A stretch of 29,776 bases of DNA from Bacteroidetes bacterium UBA4408 (GTDB taxonomy: Bacteria; Bacteroidota; Bacteroidia; UBA4408): contig DGQS01000101.1 in NCBI GenBank assembly GCA_002389785.1, positions 1 to 29,776 of the forward strand, read 5' to 3'. The notes under the pieces were generated by a model, which was given only the letters and a program-made list of their open reading frames with translations, was not told the DNA's origin and made no database searches. Positions within the stretch are counted from its first letter, which is position 1. The number at the start of each line of letters is the position of its first letter. Of this stretch, positions 19,144 to 27,114 are shown piece after piece. The translations under genes were made by a program, and so were the position numbers.

Positions 19144-19655
19144 TGATACTAAAGCTCAAAGTAGTTTTATTGATATGCTGTACACTTGCTTTTGCTGCCT
19201 GTAAAGTAAATTATTCATTTACCGGGGCAGCGATTGCTCCCGATGTAAAAACAATTTCGATACAAACTTTTCCCAACTATGCTCCACTGATACAACCTAC
19301 TTTGAGCCAAGCCTTTACAGAAGCCTTAAAAGATAAATTCCAATCTCAAACCAATTTACAATTAATTTCACGAGGTGGTGATTTAACGTTTGAAGGTTCC
19401 ATCACCGGTTACTCAATTAGCCCTATATCTATTCAGTCGGGAACCGATGTTGCTGCCCAAACTCGACTCACTATAACTGTGAGTGTGAAATTCACCAATC
19501 AAAAAAACGAAAAGCAAAATTTTGAAGCCAGCTTTTCACGTTTCTCAGATTTTGAATCTACTAAAAGTTTAGCAACAGAGGAAACACGTTTGATCAAAGA
19601 AATAAACGATCAGTTGGTGCAAGATATTTTTAACAAAGCGGTAGTTAATTGGTGA
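19143..19655 (+). CDS. lptE: LPS-assembly lipoprotein LptE family
   Basis: Outer-membrane lipoprotein of the Bacteroidota LptE type, which plugs the LptD barrel and helps insert LPS in the outer leaflet. It is 170 residues, with lipobox AFAAC (Cys20) followed by KVNYSFTGAAIAPDVKTISIQTFPN, the hallmark of this family. Two alpha/two beta elements are discernible (LSQAFTEALKDKFQ helix, DLTFEGSITGYSISP strand). It starts with GTG, whose G is the last base of the TAG of the preceding gene. The only alternatives lie inside the signal peptide, so GTG is required. It ends 41 bases from the convergent EnvC-like gene. Together with lptB this gives two Lpt components in the window. Confidence 0.9.
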   Translation: MILKLKVVLLICCTLAFAACKVNYSFTGAAIAPDVKTISIQTFPNYAPLIQPTLSQAFTEALKDKFQSQTNLQLISRGGDLTFEGSITGYSISPISIQSGTDVAAQTRLTITVSVKFTNQKNEKQNFEASFSRFSDFESTKSLATEETRLIKEINDQLVQDIFNKAVVNW

Positions 19656-19696
19656 TTGGTTCGAAATTACACTGCTATCATTTCGTGTTACAATTC

Positions 19697-21010
19697 CTAA
19701 TTCGATCGATAAATCCAGGAAGCAGGATTTTGCGTTAAAGAGCCTTTCCAGATTTCAAAATGAACTTCAGTTTTATTTTCATCATCCGTTAAAGCAGCAC
19801 CAATAAATTGCTTGGTTTTTATTTTATCTCCCTTTTGAACAAAAGTATCAGACATATTGGAATACACCGATAAGTATTCACCATGTCGAATAATTACAGC
19901 TTTTCCGGCCCCTGGAATGGAAACAACGCCTGAAACTTCTCCTTCAAAAACACATCTTACCTGTGCACCTTGTTTGGTGGCAATATCAATTCCGTTGTTT
20001 TTAACTTTAACACCTTTCAAAATTGGATGCTCATGTTCACCAAATGAGCTGGTAATTACTCCTTCAGCAACCGGCCAAGGTAAGCGTGAACGATTAGCTT
20101 CAAAATTTTCGGATAACTTTTGTGCTTCAGGAGTAAGAGAATAGCCATTTTCGGTAATGCGATTTTCTTTTACAGGGGCGGTTACTTCTTTAGATGCAGT
20201 TGAATTTTTAGTATTGGAAGCATTTTTCTTTTCCTTTTCCTTTCGCGCTTTTTCTCTTGCTTTTTCAGCAGCTATTGCAGCTTCCCTAGCCTTTCTAATT
20301 TCTTCTTCAATGATGCGTTGAATGGCCGCTTGAAGTTTGTTTGCATCGTCTTGCTTCTTACGCAAATCTTCTTTCAATTGTTTTTCCTTGCTTTGCAAAC
20401 CGGCTAAAACAACTTCCTTTTCTGACTTTTCGGTGGTCAGATGTTGCTTTTCTTTTTCTTTGTTTTGCAATAAATTTTGCTGTTCAGAACGTTTCACAGC
20501 CAGGTCGGTTAATTTATCCTTCAACTCCCCTTGTTTCAACTGTATCATTATTGCTTGCTTTTTTCGATAATCGCTGTATTGCTGAAAATATTTCATCCTA
20601 CGAAAAGCCTGATTAAAATCTGAGGAAGAGAAAATAAACATCAAACGGTCGTAACTATTTTGATTTTTACTGGCATAATAAATCATTTTGGCGTACTCAG
20701 CTTTGAGTTTCTTTATTTCTTCTTGCAATTTTAAAATTGAATTCGATGTTGAACCAATCAAAACATTGGTATAGCTGATTTCAGAATTGATGGTAGTAAT
20801 CAACTCTTCTCGCATACTAATCTTTTGATTAAGTGTTACAAGTTGGTTTAAAGAAAGCTTTTTATTCTTCTTCGTTTCATCCAGAAGTTTATTGGTTACA
20901 CTTATTTCTTTTTGAATTTGAGATTTCTTTTTCTCCAAATCCTTTTTTGTTTGTGCAGGACTTGTGATACAAAACACCATTAAAAAAAGTAAACTAACGC
21001 AACTTTTCAT
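19697..21010 (-). CDS. EnvC-like murein hydrolase activator with degenerate LytM (M23) domain
   Basis: Periplasmic protein of 437 residues. It has a signal peptide (MKSCVSLLFLMVFCITSPAQ), long coiled coils (about 25-260) with a Lys/Ala/Glu-rich linker, then a C-terminal LytM/peptidase-M23 domain (about 309-437). Numbered from this start, the catalytic positions are largely lost: the HxGxD motif reads NNGID (Asn338, Asp342 kept), the YxH histidine is Asn385, and the HxH motif reads EVH (Glu415, His417 kept). This is the EnvC pattern, a non-enzymatic LytM that activates amidases during cell separation (known for E. coli EnvC). I chose the Met at 21010, not an upstream one at 21052, because it begins a canonical signal peptide. 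It still overlaps the end of the DUF4292 gene by 17 bases. Confidence 0.85.
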   Translation of the reverse strand: MKSCVSLLFLMVFCITSPAQTKKDLEKKKSQIQKEISVTNKLLDETKKNKKLSLNQLVTLNQKISMREELITTINSEISYTNVLIGSTSNSILKLQEEIKKLKAEYAKMIYYASKNQNSYDRLMFIFSSSDFNQAFRRMKYFQQYSDYRKKQAIMIQLKQGELKDKLTDLAVKRSEQQNLLQNKEKEKQHLTTEKSEKEVVLAGLQSKEKQLKEDLRKKQDDANKLQAAIQRIIEEEIRKAREAAIAAEKAREKARKEKEKKNASNTKNSTASKEVTAPVKENRITENGYSLTPEAQKLSENFEANRSRLPWPVAEGVITSSFGEHEHPILKGVKVKNNGIDIATKQGAQVRCVFEGEVSGVVSIPGAGKAVIIRHGEYLSVYSNMSDTFVQKGDKIKTKQFIGAALTDDENKTEVHFEIWKGSLTQNPASWIYRSN

Positions 21011-21854
21011 ATTTTGCTGGAATGGTAAAAGGAAATGTTTGAGGCGCGGCAAGTCTGCTTATTTTTGAGTAGTCAATTTTTATTTTCATTTTCTTTTCAG
21101 CCGAAATATCAAAAAGAAGTTGAAAAGGAACACTCAAAGAATCAACTGTCTTAAAGTCGTTGTATACTGCTGAAAATGTGCGATTGGTATTAAAATCCTC
21201 AATATAAATTCTCGAAATTTTATATGTTTCGGGTTCTAACCACAAACTTTGAATTAATTCCTTCTTACCTTTTAGATCAGAATTTTCATTTAATACTTTT
21301 CTTAATTTTCTTTTTCGAATGGTACTTAGTAAATAACGTTTATTATCAATCATAGATTTAAGTTTACTCTCTTCATGGTCAAATGAAACACTATTTCCTA
21401 TCAATAAATTTTGCAACATATCAAAGTCCAACTCAGTGTGCAAAAGGTTGCTGATGTAAGCATAATCTCCACTAAAATACTTTCCATGGAGGCGATCAAT
21501 AAATTTAACAGAGTCTTCTGTCGCAAGCAAGCGAGCTACTTCAATTCCAATACTTGGCGATATGCTCATCCACAAAGCACTGTCTTTTCGAGCACGAACT
21601 GTTACACTAAAGTTGGTAGTTTTATCATCCACCACAGCTTCCGCATCAAATTTAGATGTCAGCCATGCATACTTAAACTCGTTTTCTACTAACAATTCAG
21701 ACAAAACCTTAGCGCTTTTAAAATCGGTTCGTACTTCAGAAGGTACAACAGGAGTAGTATTTATTGCGTGTTTTGTACCTCGACAAGAAAATAAAAACAA
21801 AGAAAGGGTGAAAAATAAAAACGGCCGAAAATGGCTAGGCAAAATTTGCTTCAT
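20994..21854 (-). CDS. DUF4292 family lipoprotein
   Basis: A 286-residue lipoprotein with lipobox LFSC (Cys24), matching the DUF4292 family common in Bacteroidota. After the anchor it reads as a beta-rich protein (LWMSISPSIGIEVARLLATEDSVKF, then LLIGNSVSFD and a basic KRKLRKV patch). The pattern recalls LolA/LolB-like half-barrels that bind lipid or lipoprotein acyl chains; that is inference and a structure prediction would test it. It begins 6 bases after the TPR lipoprotein gene and overlaps the EnvC-like gene, so the three form a tightly packed unit. Function is unproven. Confidence 0.82.
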   Translation of the reverse strand: MKQILPSHFRPFLFFTLSLFLFSCRGTKHAINTTPVVPSEVRTDFKSAKVLSELLVENEFKYAWLTSKFDAEAVVDDKTTNFSVTVRARKDSALWMSISPSIGIEVARLLATEDSVKFIDRLHGKYFSGDYAYISNLLHTELDFDMLQNLLIGNSVSFDHEESKLKSMIDNKRYLLSTIRKRKLRKVLNENSDLKGKKELIQSLWLEPETYKISRIYIEDFNTNRTFSAVYNDFKTVDSLSVPFQLLFDISAEKKMKIKIDYSKISRLAAPQTFPFTIPAKYEKLR

Positions 21855-21860
21855 CAGGCC

Positions 21861-23615
21861 TTATTCAAAAAGAGTTTTTTCATTAATTTTTTTCTCTAAA
21901 AAATCAGATCCTTTTCCGGCTTCTTTTGCCTTTATCCAATATTCAAGAGCCTTGTTTTTCTCATTTAATTTAAACAAAATATCCCCGTAATGTTCAAGTA
22001 TCACCGGATTTTTATCACCACCATTTACAATAGCCTTTTCAATCCACAGCTTCGCATCCACGTATTTTTTTTGCGCATACAATATCCAGGCATAAGTGTC
22101 TTGCGAATTTCCATTTTCCGGTTCTAGTTCGTTTGCCTTTCGTGACATAGTTTCGGCTTTGTCTAAATCGACATTGCGCAATGAAAGATAGTAACTGTAG
22201 TTATTTAATACATAGGTATCCTTAGGGTTAATCTCAAGTGCCTTTTCATAAGCCGAATCTGATTTACCCATTTGTTTATCTCGGTAATAGGCATCGCCTA
22301 AATTAGCATAAAATTGCCCTTCAAAGGTTTTATTATCAACTACCAGATCCACTCCTTTTTCAAGCGATTTTATCGCAGCTTTGTTATCTCCTAATTGCAA
22401 ATTTGCTACTCCGTTGAAAAAGAAAGTAGTTGGCTCATTGGGGAACAATTCCATCGCCTCCTTGCTATCTGAAAGCATTGATTTATAATCGTTCACTTGT
22501 GATTCAACAAAAAGCAATTGTATCCAAATAGATTGCTTGTCTTTATCAAGCTCAACCGCTTTTTTATATTTATCTTTTGCTTCGGCGAACTTTTTATCTC
22601 GGTATAAAAAATCTCCATAAATTGAATACGCCATAGCTTCCTTTGGATGAATTTTTTCTAGAATATCCAGCAATTCAAAAGCTTGCGACTTAATCGTATC
22701 ATTATACTCAGCGTTAGAATAGTAAGGAAGCAATTGCTTTATTTTTACCTCCAATTCGAGACCGGCATTGCTAAAAGCGAGTTTCATTTCATCAAATGCC
22801 TTTTCGGTTTGTTTCTGGTGACCGTAATAATCGCTTAGCATCAAATGAACCATGGCATTGTCTGGCTCAATTTTTAAAATCATCTGATACATTTCCATAG
22901 CCTTTTCGTTCATTTTGTTGGCCGCATAAAGTTCGGCTAACATTCCGTAATACATCACCTGGCTTGGATCGCTGTCAATCAGTTTCTTTACTTCAATGAT
23001 GGCTTTATCTAATTTATTTTGTTGAATAAAAATTAATTTTTTACGCTCAATCAATTCACGATTAATTCCACTAATTTTTTCGATTTCATTATAGGTATCA
23101 ATAGCTTCATCAAATCGTGATGCATACCAATATGCAGTTGCTAAATCATATTTTAAATCTAACCTATCGGGAAATTGACTGCACATTTTTTCACGCATCT
23201 TAATTGCTTCGGCAAACTTTTTATTGCGTGTGAGCGCATCGGCATATAAGGACTGATACCATTCATTTTGCGGTTGAAGTGTGAGTGCCGAACGACAATA
23301 CAATTCAGCATTTACATAATCGCCTTTAACATATAACAAATTGGCTAATTCGTACATACTAGCTGCGCTGGAAGGATCAATTTGTAAACATTTTCTGAAA
23401 AGATTTGCTGCTTCCGGGAAATTGTTCAACATTTTTTCTTTGTTCGCATCATAAAAAATGCGGTCAAATAACATGCGTTGCTGATCAGATAACTTTGATG
23501 CAGAAGATTTGTTTGACTTAGCAGCAGTGCTGCCGGATTTTTTAGCCGGAGAACAAGCAAGAAGCCAGCTTAGGCTAAGTGCGAGTAATAAAAGTATACG
23601 AGAATTTTTGTTCAT
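21861..23615 (-). CDS. TPR-repeat lipoprotein
   Basis: A 584-residue lipoprotein with lipobox LLAC (Cys21), a Ser/Lys-rich linker (22-45), then tetratricopeptide repeats nearly to the C terminus. At least ten repeat units can be counted, with typical pairs such as ASMYELANLLYVKGDYVNAE, MYYGMLAELYAANKMNEKA and QFYANLGDAYYRDKQMGKS. TPR arrays serve as protein-binding scaffolds. This one would sit at the periplasmic face of the outer membrane or, if exported further, on the surface. It lies 39 bases after the nucleotidyltransferase gene and 6 bases before the DUF4292 gene. No catalytic domain is visible. Its partner is unknown; the neighbouring DUF4292 protein is the obvious candidate. Confidence 0.88.
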   Translation of the reverse strand: MNKNSRILLLLALSLSWLLACSPAKKSGSTAAKSNKSSASKLSDQQRMLFDRIFYDANKEKMLNNFPEAANLFRKCLQIDPSSAASMYELANLLYVKGDYVNAELYCRSALTLQPQNEWYQSLYADALTRNKKFAEAIKMREKMCSQFPDRLDLKYDLATAYWYASRFDEAIDTYNEIEKISGINRELIERKKLIFIQQNKLDKAIIEVKKLIDSDPSQVMYYGMLAELYAANKMNEKAMEMYQMILKIEPDNAMVHLMLSDYYGHQKQTEKAFDEMKLAFSNAGLELEVKIKQLLPYYSNAEYNDTIKSQAFELLDILEKIHPKEAMAYSIYGDFLYRDKKFAEAKDKYKKAVELDKDKQSIWIQLLFVESQVNDYKSMLSDSKEAMELFPNEPTTFFFNGVANLQLGDNKAAIKSLEKGVDLVVDNKTFEGQFYANLGDAYYRDKQMGKSDSAYEKALEINPKDTYVLNNYSYYLSLRNVDLDKAETMSRKANELEPENGNSQDTYAWILYAQKKYVDAKLWIEKAIVNGGDKNPVILEHYGDILFKLNEKNKALEYWIKAKEAGKGSDFLEKKINEKTLFE

Positions 23616-23654
23616 CCTTCAAAATTATGTAAACAATGGCAATCTATACACGAA

Positions 23655-24659
23655 TTAACCTTTTATAACAGTATAGTCGCCAACACTCAAATCGGCAGCT
23701 TTTCCTTGATAAACAGAATAATTACCCAGCATTGAATTTTCAATTAATGCATGGTTTAATTTTGCATTTGTTTGAATAATACTGTTTCGTACAACGGAAT
23801 TGTGCACTGAACTATTGTTTCCAATTGAAACATGCGGCCCCACAACGGCATTTTTAAGTTCAACCTGCTCTCCAATATAGCATGGCGGAATAATTACCGA
23901 GTCGATTATTTTTGCTGAATCGGCTACTAGTTTTTCGGTTTTTATATACTCCAAATAACGTTGATTTGTAAAAACTGACGAATCTTTATTTCCGCAATCA
24001 AGCCATTCGCTAATTCGACCTGGAATAAATTTAGCTCCTTGTTGCTTCATGTTTTCAAGGGCATTTGTCAACTGGTATTCCCCCTTTTCCATAATATTAT
24101 TATCCAGCAGGTACTGCAATTCACGGTTCAAGTATTCTCCGTCTCTGAAATAATAAATACCGATAATGGCTAAATCGCTTACAAACTCCTCCGGCTTCTC
24201 AACAAAATCGGTAATAATATTATTGGCGTTAACTTTTACCACACCAAACATGCGAGGATCCTCAATTTTTTGAACCCAAATGGTACCATCGTTTCCTTCA
24301 TCTAATTTAAAATCAGCTTTAAATAAAGTATCGGCAAAAGCAACAATCACCTTTCCTTTAAGCGACTCTTTTGCACACAAAATTGCATGAGCGGTGCCCA
24401 AAGCTTGGTCTTGATAAGATATTTTTCCTTTAGCTCCAATACTTTCTGCAACTTTTATAAGATTTGCTTCAGCTTCAGCACCAAATCGACCGATAATAAA
24501 ATTTACCTCTTCAATTTTTTCGTTGCAAACTTTAGCGATGTCTTCCACTAAACGTTGAACTGTTGGCTTTCCGGCAATGGGTAATAAAGGTTTTGGAACA
24601 GTAAGCGTATGCGGTCGCATGCGTTTTCCCATTCCTGCCATTGGTACAATTATTTTCAT
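23655..24659 (-). CDS. Sugar-1-phosphate nucleotidyltransferase (NDP-sugar pyrophosphorylase)
   Basis: A 334-residue cytoplasmic enzyme joining a nucleoside triphosphate and a sugar 1-phosphate to give an NDP-sugar. The N-terminal GT-A-like domain has the signature MAGMGKRMRPHTLTVPKPLLPIAGKP (7-32). QALGTAHAI and the FADTLF metal region follow, then VEKPEEF and EWLDCGNKDS. The last ~80 residues form hexapeptide repeats of a left-handed beta helix (AVVGPHVSIGNNSSVHNSVV, then SIIQTNAKLNHALIENSMLG), as in GlmU/RmlA-long types. There is no acetyltransferase catalytic signature I recognise. The sugar and nucleotide cannot be fixed; glucose-1-phosphate with UTP or dTTP is most common. It lies between dut (68 bases) and the TPR lipoprotein (39 bases). 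Confidence 0.88.
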   Translation of the reverse strand: MKIIVPMAGMGKRMRPHTLTVPKPLLPIAGKPTVQRLVEDIAKVCNEKIEEVNFIIGRFGAEAEANLIKVAESIGAKGKISYQDQALGTAHAILCAKESLKGKVIVAFADTLFKADFKLDEGNDGTIWVQKIEDPRMFGVVKVNANNIITDFVEKPEEFVSDLAIIGIYYFRDGEYLNRELQYLLDNNIMEKGEYQLTNALENMKQQGAKFIPGRISEWLDCGNKDSSVFTNQRYLEYIKTEKLVADSAKIIDSVIIPPCYIGEQVELKNAVVGPHVSIGNNSSVHNSVVRNSIIQTNAKLNHALIENSMLGNYSVYQGKAADLSVGDYTVIKG

Positions 24660-24727
24660 AAATATTTCTTTCTATGTTAGTTATTTCAATTTAAGTCAAT
24701 TTTGCTTTTCTGTTAACTTTTCAGAAA

Positions 24728-25162
24728 TTACACTTTTCCGGTATGACCAAAACCTCCGGCTCCTCTTGCTGTTTCTTCAATATTATCAACAGTTTCCCAT
24801 TGTACTCGTTCGTGTTTTGCAACTACTAATTGAGCAATGCGTTCGCCATTTTGTATTGTAAAATCCACCGTCGACAAATTTATTAAAAGTACCTTAATTT
24901 CACCACGATAATCAGCATCAATTGTGCCAGGTGAGTTAAGTACAGTAACTCCATTTTTAAATGCCAATCCACTGCGTGGTCGAATTTGAGCTTCTGTACC
25001 AACCGGTAATTCAATAAATAAACCGGTAGGTATTAGCACACGTTCACCGGGATGAAGCACTATATTTTGCGTAATAAAAGCTCGAATATCCATTCCGGCA
25101 GATGCCAATGTAGCATATTCGGGAAGCGCATGTGAAGATTGATTAATAATTTTAACCTGCAT
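24728..25162 (-). CDS. dut: Deoxyuridine 5'-triphosphate nucleotidohydrolase (dUTPase)
   Basis: Hydrolyses dUTP to dUMP and pyrophosphate, keeping uracil out of DNA and feeding thymidylate synthesis. It is a trimeric all-beta enzyme of 144 residues. All five motifs are present: AGMDIRA (22-28), PRSGLA (62-67), the uracil-binding and catalytic [11 protein letters not shown] (79-89), GERIAQLVV (106-114), and the C-terminal arm [11 protein letters not shown] (133-143), with His where many relatives have Ser. It is the first gene of the minus-strand run dut, nucleotidyltransferase, TPR, DUF4292, envC-like. A TAGTTTTG box upstream may start that transcript. Confidence 0.96.
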   Translation of the reverse strand: MQVKIINQSSHALPEYATLASAGMDIRAFITQNIVLHPGERVLIPTGLFIELPVGTEAQIRPRSGLAFKNGVTVLNSPGTIDADYRGEIKVLLINLSTVDFTIQNGERIAQLVVAKHERVQWETVDNIEETARGAGGFGHTGKV

Positions 25163-25192
25163 GTTGAAACAAACTATTTATTGGATTACAGG

Positions 25193-25200
25193 CAAAACTA
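25193..25200 (-). promoter_or_regulatory. Possible -7 promoter box for dut
   Basis: TAGTTTTG on the minus strand is a full match to TAnnTTTG, and its start would leave a leader of about 24 bases before the dut start at 25162. No TTG lies at the expected upstream distance, so the call rests on one element in AT-rich DNA. Confidence 0.3.
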
Positions 25201-25253
25201 ATGAAATTAGAAATTAGAATACAGTTGTTCAAGATGAATTTATAAACAGCTAT

Positions 25254-25297
25254 TCAATTAAACTGGTAATAAGGTCTATTTAAATAGTCAATTAAAC
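25254..25297. repeat. Ten-base direct repeats flanking a 12-base palindrome between dut and purQ
   Basis: TCAATTAAAC occurs at 25254-25263 and again at 25288-25297. Between them is the perfect palindrome CTATTTAAATAG (25276-25287). The arrangement lies in the 169-base gap upstream of dut and downstream of purQ. It could be a protein-binding site, or chance in AT-rich sequence; no known operator matches. Confidence 0.4.
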
Positions 25298-25331
25298 GCC
25301 CTACTACTTTAAAAAGACTTGCTTGGATGTA

Positions 25332-26027
25332 TTAATAAGACTTAACCAAACTAAGAATTGAATCAAAAATCAATTTCCCATCAACATTACGTAACTCTTT
25401 ATCGGCTGCTCTTTCAGGATGCGGCATCATGCCAAATACGTTGCGTTGATGATTACAAATACCGGCTATGTTTTCAAGCGATCCATTAGGATTAGCTGCA
25501 TCATTTATAGCACCTTGTTCGTTGCAATAGCGAAATAAAATCTGATCTTGATTGTTTAGTTTTTTGAGTGTTTCTGCATCTGTAAAATAGCGCCCTTCAC
25601 CATGAGCAATGGGAATGCAAAGTGCCTTATTTTTATTGATGGCAGCAGTTATTCGCGAATTAGATGTTTGTGATTTGATAAAGGTATTTTTAGAAATAAA
25701 TTTTTGAGAGTTATTGTGCAAGAGAGCTCCAGGCAATAACCCTGCTTCACATAATATTTGAAACCCGTTGCATATTCCCAATACATTTCCGCCGGCATTG
25801 GCAAACTCAATAACTTTTTCCATAATTGGCGAAAAACGTGCAATAGCGCCTGATCGCAAGTAATCACCAAATGAAAATCCCCCCGGCAATACAATAAAAT
25901 CGCATCCTTGTAAATCGCTGTCTTTGTGCCAAAGTTGAACAACTCTTTGTTTCATTATACTTTGTAACACATATACCATATCCTGATCGCAATTGGACCC
26001 CGGAAAAACCACTACACCAAATTTCAT
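25332..26027 (-). CDS. purQ: Phosphoribosylformylglycinamidine synthase subunit PurQ
   Basis: Glutaminase subunit of FGAM synthase, the fourth step of purine synthesis. It supplies ammonia from glutamine to PurL. The 231-residue length and class I amidotransferase triad fit: Cys86 in GICNGFQIL, His203 and Glu205 in MPHPERA. The N terminus MKFGVVVFPGSNCDQD and the FSFGDYLRSGA segment are diagnostic of PurQ. A free-standing PurQ implies the organism uses the split PurS/PurQ/small-PurL enzyme rather than the single large PurL of enterobacteria; neither partner is in this window. It lies 48 bases after the DUF6427 gene on the same strand; purD is about 1.3 kb upstream. Confidence 0.96.
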   Translation of the reverse strand: MKFGVVVFPGSNCDQDMVYVLQSIMKQRVVQLWHKDSDLQGCDFIVLPGGFSFGDYLRSGAIARFSPIMEKVIEFANAGGNVLGICNGFQILCEAGLLPGALLHNNSQKFISKNTFIKSQTSNSRITAAINKNKALCIPIAHGEGRYFTDAETLKKLNNQDQILFRYCNEQGAINDAANPNGSLENIAGICNHQRNVFGMMPHPERAADKELRNVDGKLIFDSILSLVKSY

Positions 26028-26075
26028 TTCATTTTTATTAGTTCGACAAAAATAAGGATAATATATTCGCTAGTT

Positions 26076-27062
26076 TTAACTGTTGTAAAAAATATAATTA
26101 AGAATAATCAGGAGTACAAAGGCGCTAAACACTAATTCACTCCACCATGCTCTTTTAGCGCTTAGTAAATAATGTGAAGCGTAAATTGAATAGGGAATTG
26201 CCATGAACGAAAAATAGCGCAAGTTTAAAACAGGTGCCATTAAAAAGGCTAAAAATGACAAGGCCATCATCCAACTAAATAACACCAATATATTCCGCGA
26301 AAGAATTGTATTTACAGGCAATCCACGTGTGAGCTTAAAAAAGGATAAAAGTAAAAATGCTACTAAAAACACAGCCAATGCGATAAACGAAAAAGGCTCT
26401 GTTTCAATGCTGTATTTCGCATCTGATGATGGGTAAAATATTTTGTCTACTAAAAATAAATCTAATTTGTCGTACCAAAAATAATAGGTCGTTATAAACA
26501 AATAGGGTAACAATAATCCAAGAAATGAGATAATCCATTCGCGCCAAACAAAAGTTCGGATTACGATTAACCCAACCCATACCATGGGGAATAAAATTGC
26601 AGCCGGAAAATAAAATAGTGAGGCTATTCCGATGTAAAAACCTGCATCAAACACATGAGCAAAAGCTTCTTCTTTATGATAAGAACTAAATATGCGGTCG
26701 ATGCTTAACAGAATAAATAAATTTGCTAAAAGCAAAGGATGCATGCCTAAAAATAATTTGCTACAACTCATGAATACTACATACAGCAAGGCCGGTAAAT
26801 TTGTTTTCTTGGAAAGTATGTTGTATTTATCACAAATGTGATTCACCAAGAACGCTTCGGCTATTACTATGAAGCATGCAAGCACCACTTGTAAAAGCGG
26901 ATAACTTTGCGTTGCCCTACACAACCAGTCGAATAGCGGCATTGTATTTTTATTCAAGGCCGCTATTGGATGCGCAAAAACTATAGCCCATAATGAAAGC
27001 GCTACCCCGGGAACTACTAAGACTGAAGAAGTAGAATTACGCTTAAAAAAACCTACCAACAT
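26076..27062 (-). CDS. DUF6427-like polytopic inner-membrane protein
   Basis: A 328-residue protein that is almost wholly membrane-embedded, with about eight to ten hydrophobic helices (for example 16-34, 56-74, 86-103, 136-152, 160-180 and the C-terminal LVFSAFVLLIILNYIF). The start MLVGFFKRNS and overall plan resemble the DUF6427 family, which in Bacteroidota often sits beside purD and a small DUF6341 protein, as here (recollection, not a search). No enzymatic motif is evident; the layout recalls polyprenyl-linked glycosyltransferase or O-antigen-polymerase-type membrane proteins. It is divergent from the 61-residue gene across 52 bases that contain two opposed -7 boxes, and purQ follows 48 bases downstream. 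Confidence 0.72.
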   Translation of the reverse strand: MLVGFFKRNSTSSVLVVPGVALSLWAIVFAHPIAALNKNTMPLFDWLCRATQSYPLLQVVLACFIVIAEAFLVNHICDKYNILSKKTNLPALLYVVFMSCSKLFLGMHPLLLANLFILLSIDRIFSSYHKEEAFAHVFDAGFYIGIASLFYFPAAILFPMVWVGLIVIRTFVWREWIISFLGLLLPYLFITTYYFWYDKLDLFLVDKIFYPSSDAKYSIETEPFSFIALAVFLVAFLLLSFFKLTRGLPVNTILSRNILVLFSWMMALSFLAFLMAPVLNLRYFSFMAIPYSIYASHYLLSAKRAWWSELVFSAFVLLIILNYIFYNS

Positions 27063-27080
27063 GAGTTTTAAAATTATTTT

Positions 27081-27101
27081 TACATTTGTTGCACAAATCT
27101 A
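27081..27101. promoter_or_regulatory. Face-to-face -7 boxes between DUF6427-like and small membrane-protein genes
   Basis: TACATTTG (27081-27088, plus strand) and TAGATTTG (27094-27101, minus strand) both fully match TAnnTTTG. They form a near-perfect inverted repeat around TTGCA. Each box points toward a real gene: the plus box to the ATG at 27115, the minus box to the start at 27062. Start sites would fall inside or beside the opposite box, so the two promoters should exclude each other. No good TTG -33 element is visible for either, which lowers confidence; the dyad could also be an operator. Confidence 0.45.
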
Positions 27102-27114
27102 AAATCAAAAAATT

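Noticed and set aside
19662..19685. CGAAAT/ATTTCG hairpin between convergent lptE and the EnvC-like gene as a terminator
   Set aside because: The stem is only six base pairs with a 12-base loop and no T run on either strand.
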